A DNA stretch of 64,000 nt from NCBI RefSeq assembly GCF_003697165.2, contig NZ_CP033092.2, forward strand, positions 2,418,001 through 2,482,000, read 5' to 3'. A program made the position numbers and the translations under genes. Below the pieces are notes generated by a model. It saw nothing but the letters and a program-made list of their open reading frames with translations. It was not told the origin of the DNA and ran no database searches. The stretch is from Escherichia coli DSM 30083 = JCM 1649 = ATCC 11775. Its GTDB lineage: Bacteria > Pseudomonadota > Gammaproteobacteria > Enterobacterales > Enterobacteriaceae. This document shows positions 55,409 through 64,000 of the stretch, one piece after another (within the stretch, counting starts at the first letter, position 1; each line of letters starts with the position of its first letter).

Positions 55409-57688
55409 ATGAAGAAAAAAATTGAATCCTACCAGGGAGCTGCCGGTGGTTGGGGTGCTGTTAAATCCGTAGCGAATGCAGTACGTAAGCAGATGGATAT
55501 ACGCCAGGATGTTATTGCCATGTTTGACATGAATAAGCCAGAGGGCTTTGACTGTCCGGGATGTGCATGGCCAGATCCTAAGCACAGTGCGTCATTCGAC
55601 ATTTGTGAAAACGGCGCAAAAGCAATCGCCTGGGAAGTCACGGATAAGCAGGTAAATGCCTCTTTCTTTGCTGAGAATACGGTTCAATCATTACTTACCT
55701 GGGGAGATCACGAGCTTGAGGCTGCGGGACGTCTCACTCAGCCTTTGAAATATGATGACGTCAGCGACTGTTACAAGCCATTAAGCTGGCAACAAGCTTT
55801 CGACGAAATTGGCGCTCGCCTTCAAAGCTATAGTGATCCCAATCAGGTTGAATTCTATACTTCGGGGCGCACTTCCAATGAAGCTGCCTTTCTTTATCAG
55901 CTTTTTGCCCGTGAATACGGGAGCAATAACTTTCCCGACTGCTCCAACATGTGCCATGAACCGACCAGTGTGGGATTGGCAGCGAGTATCGGTGTGGGTA
56001 AAGGGACCGTGTTGCTGGAAGACTTTGAGAAATGCGATTTAGTCATTTGCATTGGGCATAACCCTGGTACAAACCACCCTCGCATGCTGACTTCGTTGCG
56101 CGCTTTAGTGAAACGGGGAGCGAAAATGATCGCCATCAATCCTCTACAGGAACGTGGCCTGGAGCGATTTACCGCACCGCAAAACCCGTTTGAAATGCTG
56201 ACGAACTCTGAGACTCAGTTGGCCAGTGCCTACTATAACGTGCGCATTGGTGGCGATATGGCATTGCTCAAGGGGATGATGCGCCTGTTAATTGAGCGCG
56301 ATGATGCTGCAAGCGCCGCAGGTCGGCCCTCATTGCTGGATGACGAATTTATTCAAACGCATACCGTCGGCTTTGACGAGCTACGCCGTGACGTGCTCAA
56401 TTCCGAGTGGAAAGATATCGAACGTATTTCTGGACTAAGTCAGACACAAATCGCCGAACTTGCTGATGCATATGCCGCTGCCGAACGAACCATTATCTGT
56501 TACGGAATGGGGATCACTCAGCACGAACATGGTACCCAGAACGTACAGCAACTGGTCAATCTGCTGTTGATGAAAGGTAACATTGGCAAGCCTGGTGCGG
56601 GTATCTGCCCACTACGAGGTCACTCTAATGTACAGGGCGACCGAACCGTCGGTATCACCGAGAAACCGTCTGCAGAGTTTCTGGATCGCCTGTGTGAGCG
56701 CTATGGCTTCACCCCACCTCATGCACCTGGACATGCTGCAATCGCCAGCATGCAAGCTATATGTACGGGGCAAGCTCGAGCATTGATCTGCATGGGGGGC
56801 AACTTTGCACTGGCAATGCCAGATCGGGAAGCGAGCGCTGTACCGTTAACGCAATTAGATCTGGCGGTACACGTAGCCACTAAGCTTAACCGCTCTCATC
56901 TGCTGACCGCACGGCATAGCTATATTCTGCCGGTTCTGGGACGTAGCGAGATTGACATGCAAAAAAGCGGTGCGCAGGCGGTAACCGTTGAAGATTCAAT
57001 GTCGATGATTCATGCCTCGCGTGGTGTGTTAAAACCCGCCGGTGTAATGCTGAAATCAGAGTGTGCAGTGGTCGCGGGAATCGCGCAAGCAGCACTACCC
57101 CAGAGCGTGGTAGCCTGGGAGTATCTGGTGGAAGATTATGATCGCATTCGCAATGACATTGAAGCTGTGCTGCCAGAGTTTGCCGACTATAACCAGCGCA
57201 TCCGTCATCCTGGTGGTTTTCACCTGATAAACGCAGCAGCTGAAAGGCGCTGGATGACGTCGTCAGGTAAGGCTAATTTCATTACCAGTAAAGGGCTGTT
57301 AGAAGATCCCTCTTCAGCGTTTAACAGTAAGCTGGTCATGGCGACAGTACGCAGTCACGATCAGTACAACACGACGATTTATGGTATGGATGATCGCTAT
57401 CGAGGGGTATTCGGTCAACGAGATGTGGTCTTTATGAGTGCTAAACAAGCTAAAATTTGCCGTGTAAAAAACGGCGAAAGAGTTAATCTTATTGCACTCA
57501 CGCCAGACGGTAAACGTAGCTCACGCCGCATGGATAGATTAAAAGTGGTCATTTACCCTATGGCTGACCGCTCACTGGTGACCTATTTTCCAGAATCGAA
57601 TCACATGCTAACACTTGATAACCACGATCCATTAAGTGGCATTCCTGGCTATAAAAGTATTCCGGTTGAATTAGAACCATCAAATTAA
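55409..57688 (+). CDS. ydeP: YdeP, molybdopterin oxidoreductase for acid resistance
   Basis: 759-residue formate-dehydrogenase-like protein with cysteines C49 and C52 (CPGCAWP) and C66 (CENGA) at the N-terminus, and no twin-arginine leader, so it is cytoplasmic. The molybdopterin domain includes GRTSNEAAF and CHEPTSVG. In K-12 it is part of the EvgA acid-resistance regulon. Confidence 0.95.
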   Translation: MKKKIESYQGAAGGWGAVKSVANAVRKQMDIRQDVIAMFDMNKPEGFDCPGCAWPDPKHSASFDICENGAKAIAWEVTDKQVNASFFAENTVQSLLTWGDHELEAAGRLTQPLKYDDVSDCYKPLSWQQAFDEIGARLQSYSDPNQVEFYTSGRTSNEAAFLYQLFAREYGSNNFPDCSNMCHEPTSVGLAASIGVGKGTVLLEDFEKCDLVICIGHNPGTNHPRMLTSLRALVKRGAKMIAINPLQERGLERFTAPQNPFEMLTNSETQLASAYYNVRIGGDMALLKGMMRLLIERDDAASAAGRPSLLDDEFIQTHTVGFDELRRDVLNSEWKDIERISGLSQTQIAELADAYAAAERTIICYGMGITQHEHGTQNVQQLVNLLLMKGNIGKPGAGICPLRGHSNVQGDRTVGITEKPSAEFLDRLCERYGFTPPHAPGHAAIASMQAICTGQARALICMGGNFALAMPDREASAVPLTQLDLAVHVATKLNRSHLLTARHSYILPVLGRSEIDMQKSGAQAVTVEDSMSMIHASRGVLKPAGVMLKSECAVVAGIAQAALPQSVVAWEYLVEDYDRIRNDIEAVLPEFADYNQRIRHPGGFHLINAAAERRWMTSSGKANFITSKGLLEDPSSAFNSKLVMATVRSHDQYNTTIYGMDDRYRGVFGQRDVVFMSAKQAKICRVKNGERVNLIALTPDGKRSSRRMDRLKVVIYPMADRSLVTYFPESNHMLTLDNHDPLSGIPGYKSIPVELEPSN

Positions 57689-57808
57689 TTCGCCTCCTCA
57701 TTTCTTCTGCTGTCATCCGCACAGCAGAAGAATTCCTCATTGACTATTATCGCGCGATTTGCTCACATGGATTAAATTAAACCACACACTATAAGATATA
57801 AACTTCTG

Positions 57809-57824
57809 CCTACAGCTGTAAGAA
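57809..57824 (+). promoter_or_regulatory. EvgA box upstream of safA-ydeO
   Basis: CCTACAGCTGTAAGAA, the counterpart of the site upstream of ydeP. It lies 112 bases before the safA start. Confidence 0.75.
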
Positions 57825-57935
57825 ACTCCGCTCAGTACTGAAGTGCCAGTCCTATTTCCTCTTTTATCCAGCCTGTTATATTAATCATACTGATTAACGA
57901 TTTTTAACGTTATCCGCTAAATAAACACATTTGAA

Positions 57936-58133
57936 ATGCATGCGACCACAGTGAAAAACAAAATCACGCAAAGAGACAACTATAAAGAAATCATGTCTGT
58001 AATTGTGGTTGTCTTGTTACTGACACTTACGTTGATAGCCATTTTTTCGGCAATTGATCAGCTGGGCATTTCAGAAATGGGTCGCATGGCAAGAGATCTT
58101 ACACATTTCATTATCAATAGTTTGCTAGACTGA
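57936..58133 (+). CDS. safA: SafA, small membrane connector EvgSA to PhoQP
   Basis: 65 residues with one transmembrane helix (about residues 20-42) and a C-terminal periplasmic part. SafA binds PhoQ and activates it when EvgA is active. It matches K-12 SafA with a few substitutions (for example V22 and L64 regions). It lies in an operon with ydeO. Confidence 0.95.
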   Translation: MHATTVKNKITQRDNYKEIMSVIVVVLLLTLTLIAIFSAIDQLGISEMGRMARDLTHFIINSLLD

Positions 58134-58207
58134 AAATAAACAGCAAATTATAAATGTGAAATGTTAAAAAAGTATCGATATAAACTTTATTGTTTTAAGG
58201 AGATAAA

Positions 58208-58969
58208 ATGTCGCTCGTTTGTTCTGTTATATTTATTCATCATGCCTTCAACGCTAACATTTTAGATAAAGATTACGCCTTCTCTGACGGCGAGATCCTA
58301 ATGGTAGATAACGCTGTTCGTACGCATTTTGAACCTTATGAGCGGCATTTCAAAGAAATCGGATTTAATGAAAATACCATTAAAAAATATCTACAATGCA
58401 CTAACATCCAGACAGTGACGATGCCTGTTCCTGCGAAGTTTTTACGTGCTTCAAATGTACCGACTGGATTGCTTAATGAAATGATTGCTTATCTCAACTC
58501 GGAAGAACGCAATCATCATAATTTTTCAGAGCTTTTGCTTTTTTCTTGCCTGTCTATTTTTGCCGCATGCAAAGGTTTCATTACACTATTAACTAACGGT
58601 GTGCTATCCGTTTCCGGGAAAGTGAGAAATATTGTCAACATGAAGCTGGCGCACCCATGGAAGCTGAAAGATATTTGTGCCTGCCTGTACATCAGTGAAA
58701 GCCTGTTGAAGAAAAAACTAAAGCAAGAGCAAACGACATTCTCACAGATTCTTTTAGATGCCAGAATGCAGCACGCAAAAAATTTGATACGCGTAGAAGG
58801 TTCAGTCAATAAAATTGCCGAACAATGTGGTTATGCGAGTACATCTTATTTTATTTATGCGTTCCGCAAACATTTCGGCAACAGTCCAAAGAGAGTTTCT
58901 AAGGAGTACCGTTGTCAAAGGCACACGGGTATGAACACGGACAACACGATGAATGCTTTAGCTATTTGA
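58208..58969 (+). CDS. ydeO: YdeO, AraC-family acid-response activator
   Basis: 253 residues with a C-terminal AraC DNA-binding domain (two helix-turn-helix units near KLKDICACLYISESLLKKKL and VNKIAEQCGYASTSYF). It activates gadE and others downstream of EvgA. AAGGAG precedes ATG 58208. Confidence 0.95.
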   Translation: MSLVCSVIFIHHAFNANILDKDYAFSDGEILMVDNAVRTHFEPYERHFKEIGFNENTIKKYLQCTNIQTVTMPVPAKFLRASNVPTGLLNEMIAYLNSEERNHHNFSELLLFSCLSIFAACKGFITLLTNGVLSVSGKVRNIVNMKLAHPWKLKDICACLYISESLLKKKLKQEQTTFSQILLDARMQHAKNLIRVEGSVNKIAEQCGYASTSYFIYAFRKHFGNSPKRVSKEYRCQRHTGMNTDNTMNALAI

Positions 58970-59017
58970 TTATTTGCTAACGAGTAGTCAACCACACACG
59001 CTGCGTAAGAATTAAAT

Positions 59018-59038
59018 GGGGCAGCCATTCCCTGCCCC
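59018..59038 (+). terminator. Terminator of ydeO
   Basis: GGGGCAG, a 7-base loop, CTGCCCC, then GCGTTGTTTTT, 48 bases past the ydeO stop. The remaining gap to ydeN (59039-59370) is AT-rich and holds no gene I can support. Confidence 0.7.
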
Positions 59039-59370
59039 GCGTTGTTTTTAGGCGATATATTTCTTGAAATAAATAAGTGACAGTCATCACATATTTATGC
59101 ATTTGCATAACCTGTTGCATGATTATTTATGATCTCAGTTCGGCATTTTGGCAGTAAAATACAATAATTTATTAAATATCAATAGATTAGTTGTTTATCG
59201 GCGAGAAATTACTTAGTAGAACAGAAAGTAATGTCAATGCGTTATGGACTGTTATTTCCCTTTTTTTAGCTAAATTTGCTATCTATTTATGTGACTAACT
59301 TCACTTACATTAACTTATTTCTCTTCGTAAAATTACTTTGGAATTAAGTACAATAAGAAGAGGAACATTT

Positions 59371-61053
59371 ATGAAGTCTGCATTAAAGAAAAGTGTCGTA
59401 AGTACCTCGATATCTTTGATACTGGCATCTGGTATGGCTGCATTTGCTGCTCATGCGGCAGATGATGTAAAGCTGAAAGCAACCAAAACAAACGTTGCTT
59501 TCTCAGACTTTACGCCGACTGAATACAGTACCAAAGGAAAGCCAAATATTATCGTACTGACCATGGATGATCTTGGTTATGGACAACTTCCTTTTGATAA
59601 GGGATCTTTTGACCCAAAAACAATGGAAAATCGTGAAGTTGTCGATACCTACAAAATAGGGATAGATAAAGCCATTGAAGCTGCGCAAAAATCAACGCCG
59701 ACGCTCCTTTCATTAATGGATGAAGGCGTACGTTTTACTAACGGCTATGTGGCGCACGGTGTTTCCGGCCCGTCCCGCGCCGCAATAATGACCGGTCGAG
59801 CGCCCGCCCGCTTTGGTGTCTATTCCAATACTGATGCTCAGGATGGTATTCCGCTAACAGAAACTTTCTTGCCTGAATTATTCCAGAATCATGGTTATTA
59901 CACTGCAGCAGTAGGTAAATGGCACTTGTCAAAAATCAGTAATGTGCCAGTGCCGGAAGATAAACAAACGCGTGACTATCATGACAACTTCACTACCTTT
60001 TCTGCGGAAGAATGGCAACCGCAAAACCGTGGCTTTGATTACTTTATGGGATTCCATGCTGCGGGAACGGCATATTACAACTCCCCTTCACTGTTCAAAA
60101 ACCGTGAACGCGTCCCCGCAAAAGGTTATATCAGCGATCAGTTAACCGATGAGGCAATTGGCGTTGTTGATCGTGCCAAAACACTTGACCAGCCTTTTAT
60201 GCTTTACCTGGCTTATAATGCTCCGCATCTGCCAAATGATAATCCTGCTCCGGAGCAATATCAGAAGCAATTTAATACCGGCAGTCAAACAGCAGATAAT
60301 TACTACGCTTCCGTTTATTCTGTTGATCAGGGTGTAAAACGCATTCTCGAACAACTGAAGAAAAACGGACAGTATGACAATACAATTATTCTCTTTACCT
60401 CCGATAATGGTGCAGTTATCGATGGTCCTCTGCCGCTGAACGGGGCGCAAAAAGGCTATAAGAGTCAGACCTATCCTGGCGGTACTCACACCCCAATGTT
60501 TATGTGGTGGAAAGGAAAACTTCAACCCGGTAATTATGACAAGCTGATTTCCGCAATGGATTTCTACCCGACAGCTCTTGATGCAGCCGATATCAGCATT
60601 CCAAAAGACCTTAAGCTGGATGGCGTTTCCTTGCTGCCCTGGTTGCAAAATAAGAAACAGGGCGAGCCACATAAAAATCTGACCTGGATAACATCTTATT
60701 CTCACTGGTTTGATGAGGAAAACATTCCATTCTGGGATAATTACCACAAATTTGTCCGCCATCAGTCAGACGATTACCCGCATAACCCCAACACCGAGGA
60801 CTTAAGCCAATTCTCTTATACGGTGAGAAATAACGATTATTCGCTCGTCTATACAGTAGAAAATAATCAGTTAGGTCTATACAAACTGACGGATCTACAG
60901 CAAAAAGATAACCTTGCCGCCGCCAATCCGCAGGTCGTTAAAGAGATGCAAGGCGTGGTAAGAGAGTTTATCGATAACAGCCAGCCACCGCTTAGCGAGG
61001 TAAATCAGGAGAAGTTTAACAATATCAAGAAAGCATTAAGCGAAGCGAAATAA
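59371..61053 (+). CDS. ydeN: YdeN, periplasmic serine-type sulfatase
   Basis: 560 residues with a signal peptide (to about AAHAAD). S132 in the sequence SGPSRAAIMTG is the serine converted to formylglycine, and the alkaline-phosphatase-like metal motif MDDLGYG follows the signal. The substrate is unknown. ATG 59371 follows AAGAGGAAC. It is paired with ydeM. Confidence 0.93.
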   Translation: MKSALKKSVVSTSISLILASGMAAFAAHAADDVKLKATKTNVAFSDFTPTEYSTKGKPNIIVLTMDDLGYGQLPFDKGSFDPKTMENREVVDTYKIGIDKAIEAAQKSTPTLLSLMDEGVRFTNGYVAHGVSGPSRAAIMTGRAPARFGVYSNTDAQDGIPLTETFLPELFQNHGYYTAAVGKWHLSKISNVPVPEDKQTRDYHDNFTTFSAEEWQPQNRGFDYFMGFHAAGTAYYNSPSLFKNRERVPAKGYISDQLTDEAIGVVDRAKTLDQPFMLYLAYNAPHLPNDNPAPEQYQKQFNTGSQTADNYYASVYSVDQGVKRILEQLKKNGQYDNTIILFTSDNGAVIDGPLPLNGAQKGYKSQTYPGGTHTPMFMWWKGKLQPGNYDKLISAMDFYPTALDAADISIPKDLKLDGVSLLPWLQNKKQGEPHKNLTWITSYSHWFDEENIPFWDNYHKFVRHQSDDYPHNPNTEDLSQFSYTVRNNDYSLVYTVENNQLGLYKLTDLQQKDNLAAANPQVVKEMQGVVREFIDNSQPPLSEVNQEKFNNIKKALSEAK

Positions 61054-61104
61054 CTTAACCTTCATGCGGCGGATTTTTCCGCCGCCTTATTGAGCGAGAT
61101 AGCG

Positions 61105-62262
61105 ATGCACGTTACAGCCAAGCCCTCCAGTTTTCAATGTAATCTCAAATGTGATTACTGTTTTTACCTTGAAAAAGAGTCGCAGTTTACTCATGAAAAA
61201 TGGATGGATGACAGCACTCTGAAAGAGTTCATCAAACAATATATCGCAGCGTCTGGCAATCAGGTCTATTTTACTTGGCAAGGCGGTGAACCCACTCTGG
61301 CTGGCCTGGATTTTTTCCGTAAAGTTATTCACTATCAACAACGCTATGCAGGCCAAAAACGAATTTTTAATGCATTACAAACGAATGGCATTTTATTGAA
61401 TAATGAATGGTGTGCCTTTCTCAAAGAACATGAGTTTCTGGTTGGTATCTCGATCGATGGACCCCAAGAACTACATGACTGCTACAGACGCAGTAATTCA
61501 GGTAACGGTACTTTTGCAAAAGTGATAGCAGCCATCGAGCGTCTGAAATCATATCAAATAGAGTTTAATACGTTAACCGTCATTAATAACATTAATGTCC
61601 ATTACCCTCTTGAGGTTTATCATTTTTTAAAATCTATCGGCAGTAAACATATGCAATTTATCGAATTGCTCGAAACCGGGACGCCGAATATTGATTTCAG
61701 TGGTCATAGTGAGAACACATTCCGTATCATTGATTTTTCTGTGCCTCCCACGGCTTATGGCAAGTTTATGTCAACCATTTTTATGCAATGGGTTAAAAAC
61801 GATGTGGGTGAAATTTTCATCCGTCAGTTTGAAAGCTTTGTCAGCCGTTTTTTGGGGAATGGGCATACCAGTTGTATTTTCCAGGAGTCCTGCAAGGATA
61901 ATCTGGTTGTTGAAAGCAATGGAGACATTTACGAATGCGACCATTTTGTCTATCCACAGTACAAAATTGGAAACATTAATAAATCGGAACTCAAAACGAT
62001 GAACAGTGTACAACTGACAGCGCAAAAAAAACGGATTTCAGCGAAATGTCAGCAATGTGTATATAAACCTATCTGCAATGGTGGTTGCCCTAAGCATCGT
62101 ATTACTAAAGTAAACAATGAGACTGTTTCCTATTTTTGCGAAGGTTATAAAATCCTTTTTTCAACCATGGTACCTTATATGAACGCCATGGTAGAGTTAG
62201 CTAAGAACAGAGTACCGCTTTACCACATTATGGATGTTGCAAAACAAATGGAGAATAATTAA
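61105..62262 (+). CDS. ydeM: YdeM, anaerobic sulfatase-maturating radical-SAM enzyme
   Basis: 385 residues. The radical-SAM cluster CNLKCDYC (C12, C16, C19) and C-terminal SPASM-type cysteines (CQQCVYKPICNGGC) are present. It converts the YdeN active-site serine to formylglycine. It follows ydeN after 51 bases and probably shares its transcript. Confidence 0.94.
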   Translation: MHVTAKPSSFQCNLKCDYCFYLEKESQFTHEKWMDDSTLKEFIKQYIAASGNQVYFTWQGGEPTLAGLDFFRKVIHYQQRYAGQKRIFNALQTNGILLNNEWCAFLKEHEFLVGISIDGPQELHDCYRRSNSGNGTFAKVIAAIERLKSYQIEFNTLTVINNINVHYPLEVYHFLKSIGSKHMQFIELLETGTPNIDFSGHSENTFRIIDFSVPPTAYGKFMSTIFMQWVKNDVGEIFIRQFESFVSRFLGNGHTSCIFQESCKDNLVVESNGDIYECDHFVYPQYKIGNINKSELKTMNSVQLTAQKKRISAKCQQCVYKPICNGGCPKHRITKVNNETVSYFCEGYKILFSTMVPYMNAMVELAKNRVPLYHIMDVAKQMENN

Positions 62263-62315
62263 TAACGCTCCCCCTTAGCTCCATTCTTAGCCTCCTTCTT
62301 ATGACCTTAACAAGG

Positions 62316-62341
62316 CACCCGACATAAATTCCTGTCGGGTG
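62316..62341 (+). terminator. Terminator after ydeM
   Basis: CACCCGACA, an 8-base loop, TGTCGGGTG and TTT, 53 bases past the ydeM stop. It ends the ydeN-ydeM transcript. Confidence 0.85.
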
Positions 62342-62552
62342 TTTCGTCTTCATCATCTTCCTTTGCGAAAATCCTGGCTTACGAGGTATGCGTCAGGGCA
62401 TTAGCAATACCCTTGATTATCAATAGTATAACCATAACCACTGAAAATTAAATATTTCTTTATATTTCATATTGTTAAATGATACTTAAATAAATTTCAT
62501 CAGTATATCATTGCCATAGATAATCATTGGGTGGCACAATCAATTTTCGCTA

Positions 62553-64000
62553 ATGATAACCATTCCCATTACGTTTTGTATGTTGATAGCAAAGTATCTC
62601 TGTCTGCTGAAGCCCTTTTGGCTGCGTAAGAATAATAAAACTTCAGTGTTGTTAATCATTATTATCCTCGCCATGATCCTTGGCGTGGTTAAAATTCAGG
62701 TCTGGTTAAACGACTGGAATAATGATTTTTTCAATGCGCTAAGCCAGAAAGAAACTGATAAGCTTTGGCAGCTTGTCCTTTGGTTCCCTGCCCTGCTGGG
62801 GATCTTTGTATTAATATCCGTAAACAAAACATGGTTAATTAAACTACTGACTATTCGCTGGCGCGAATGGTTAACAGATTACTACCTTAATCGCTGGTTT
62901 GCAGATAAAAACTACTACTTCACGCAGATCTACGGCGAGCATAAAAATACAGATAACCCTGACCAACGTATCGCTGAAGACATTCTCTTACTGATCAGCA
63001 AAACGCTCAGCCTTTCATTTGGCTTCATCCAGTCACTTAGCATGCTGATCACCTTTACCGTTATTCTTTGGCAAAGCGCGGGTACGCTCTCATTCACTGT
63101 TGGTGGAACTGAATGGAGTATCCAGGGGTATATGGTCTATACCGTCGTGCTCATTGTGATCGGTGGAACTTTATTTACCCATAAGGTTGGTAAACGTATT
63201 CGTCCACTTAATGTGGAAAAACAACGTAGCGAAGCGACATTTCGAACTAATCTTGTGCAGCATAATAAGCAGGCAGAACTGATTGCGCTAAGCAATGCTG
63301 AGTCTCTACAACGCCAGGAGTTGAGCGAAAATTTTCATACCATTAAAGAGAACTGGCATCGTTTAATGAATCGTCAGCGGTGGCTTGATTACTGGCAGAA
63401 TATTTATTCGCGCTCGCTTAGCGTTCTTCCCTACTTTCTGTTATTGCCGCAGTTTATTAGCGGGCAGATCAATCTGGGCGGACTGATGAAATCGCGCCAG
63501 GCATTTATGCTGGTATCGAACAATTTAAGCTGGTTTATTTATAAATATGATGAACTTGCTGAACTGGCTGCGGTTATCGATCGCTTGTATGAGTTCCATC
63601 AACTCACCGAACAGCGCCCTACGAATAAGCCTAAAAATTGTCAACATGCGGTACAAGTGGCTGACGCGAGTATTCGTACTCCTGATAATAAGATCATATT
63701 AGAGAACCTGAACTTTCATGTTTCGCCAGGCAAATGGCTATTGCTGAAAGGTTACTCTGGTGCGGGAAAAACCACACTGCTTAAAACATTATCCCACTGC
63801 TGGCCGTGGTTTAAAGGTGATATTTCTTCTCCTGCTGACAGTTGGTATGTGTCACAAACACCGTTAATCAAAACCGGCTTACTGAAAGAGATTATTTGTA
63901 AAGCACTTCCCCTGTCCGTAGACGATAAATCGTTGAGCGAAGTACTGCATCAGGTTGGTCTGGGGAAATTGGCTGCGCGTATTCATGATCACGATCGCTG
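62553..64000 (+). CDS. yddA: YddA, SbmA/BacA-like ABC transporter, cut by window end
   Basis: Starts ATG 62553 (MITIPITF) and stays open to the end, 482 of about 561 residues. The N-terminal membrane domain (ABC transporter type 2, VVKIQVWLNDWNNDFF) is followed by the nucleotide-binding domain with the Walker A motif GYSGAGKTT near residue 405. The signature and Walker B lie past the window. K-12 YddA is an inner-membrane transporter of unknown substrate. Confidence 0.93.
   Translation, partial: MITIPITFCMLIAKYLCLLKPFWLRKNNKTSVLLIIIILAMILGVVKIQVWLNDWNNDFFNALSQKETDKLWQLVLWFPALLGIFVLISVNKTWLIKLLTIRWREWLTDYYLNRWFADKNYYFTQIYGEHKNTDNPDQRIAEDILLLISKTLSLSFGFIQSLSMLITFTVILWQSAGTLSFTVGGTEWSIQGYMVYTVVLIVIGGTLFTHKVGKRIRPLNVEKQRSEATFRTNLVQHNKQAELIALSNAESLQRQELSENFHTIKENWHRLMNRQRWLDYWQNIYSRSLSVLPYFLLLPQFISGQINLGGLMKSRQAFMLVSNNLSWFIYKYDELAELAAVIDRLYEFHQLTEQRPTNKPKNCQHAVQVADASIRTPDNKIILENLNFHVSPGKWLLLKGYSGAGKTTLLKTLSHCWPWFKGDISSPADSWYVSQTPLIKTGLLKEIICKALPLSVDDKSLSEVLHQVGLGKLAARIHDHDR

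Noticed and set aside
1..64000. tRNA, rRNA, CRISPR array, integrase or insertion sequence
   Set aside because: None of the expected cloverleaf, spacer repeat or transposase patterns was seen in reading the window or the encoded proteins.
1..64000. FtsK-orienting KOPS motifs (GGGNAGGG) flipping at dif
   Set aside because: I scanned only part of the sequence by eye and found no clear hit; a computed count on both strands, expected to switch orientation at 46.6 kb, would be needed.

Overview
This window is Escherichia coli chromosome from the replication terminus. The gene order, read backwards, is the K-12 order from mlc to yddA, and the protein sequences match the K-12 products I know almost residue for residue. 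The window contains both the dif site (46603-46630) and a TerC-type Ter site (42798-42813). Accessory content points to a phylogroup B2, extraintestinal-pathogen-like strain: it has the cryptic beta-glucoside bgc operon between eamA and mar, an intact Fml (F9/Yde) chaperone-usher fimbrial operon with the FmlH adhesin, no lsr operon, and no Qin prophage.

Region by region. 1-11 kb: mlc repressor, second dethiobiotin synthetase bioD2, chloride channel clcB, then the dmsD-ynfHGFE anaerobic S/N-oxide reductase operon read on the minus strand. 11-18 kb: small envelope genes, spermidine acetyltransferase speG, and the rspA-rspB-(ydfJ)-ydfI sugar-acid cluster with its GntR repressor gene ydfH/rspR nearby. 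The transporter ydfJ is reduced to its two ends. 18-26 kb: ydfG, dcp, a deletion scar holding only the tails of ydeJ and ydeI, the diguanylate cyclase dgcZ, the PhoP-regulated sRNA mgrR and small protein mgtS, and the exporters ydeE and eamA. 26-32 kb: the bgcR / bgcEFIHA island. 32-36 kb: marBAR, marC, sotB. 36-44.6 kb: ptrR/sad-glsB-yneG, dgcF, uxaB, TerC, yneE, tam. 44.6-46.6 kb: hipBA with four HipB operators, then dif. 46.7-48.7 kb: a poorly characterised accessory stretch with an orphan ORF, an NAD(P)-binding protein and gene fragments. 48.7-55 kb: the fml fimbrial operon. 55-62 kb: the EvgA acid-response genes ydeP, safA, ydeO, then the sulfatase ydeN with its activating radical-SAM enzyme ydeM. 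The window ends inside the ABC transporter yddA.

No tRNA, rRNA, CRISPR array, complete prophage or insertion sequence was seen. The differences from K-12 are mostly losses: Qin, most of ydeI/ydeJ, yneK, lsr-ydeK, 25 codons of clcB and most of ydfJ. The gains are two sugar- and host-surface-related operons. Comparisons with K-12 rest on recalled sequences, not on an alignment run here.
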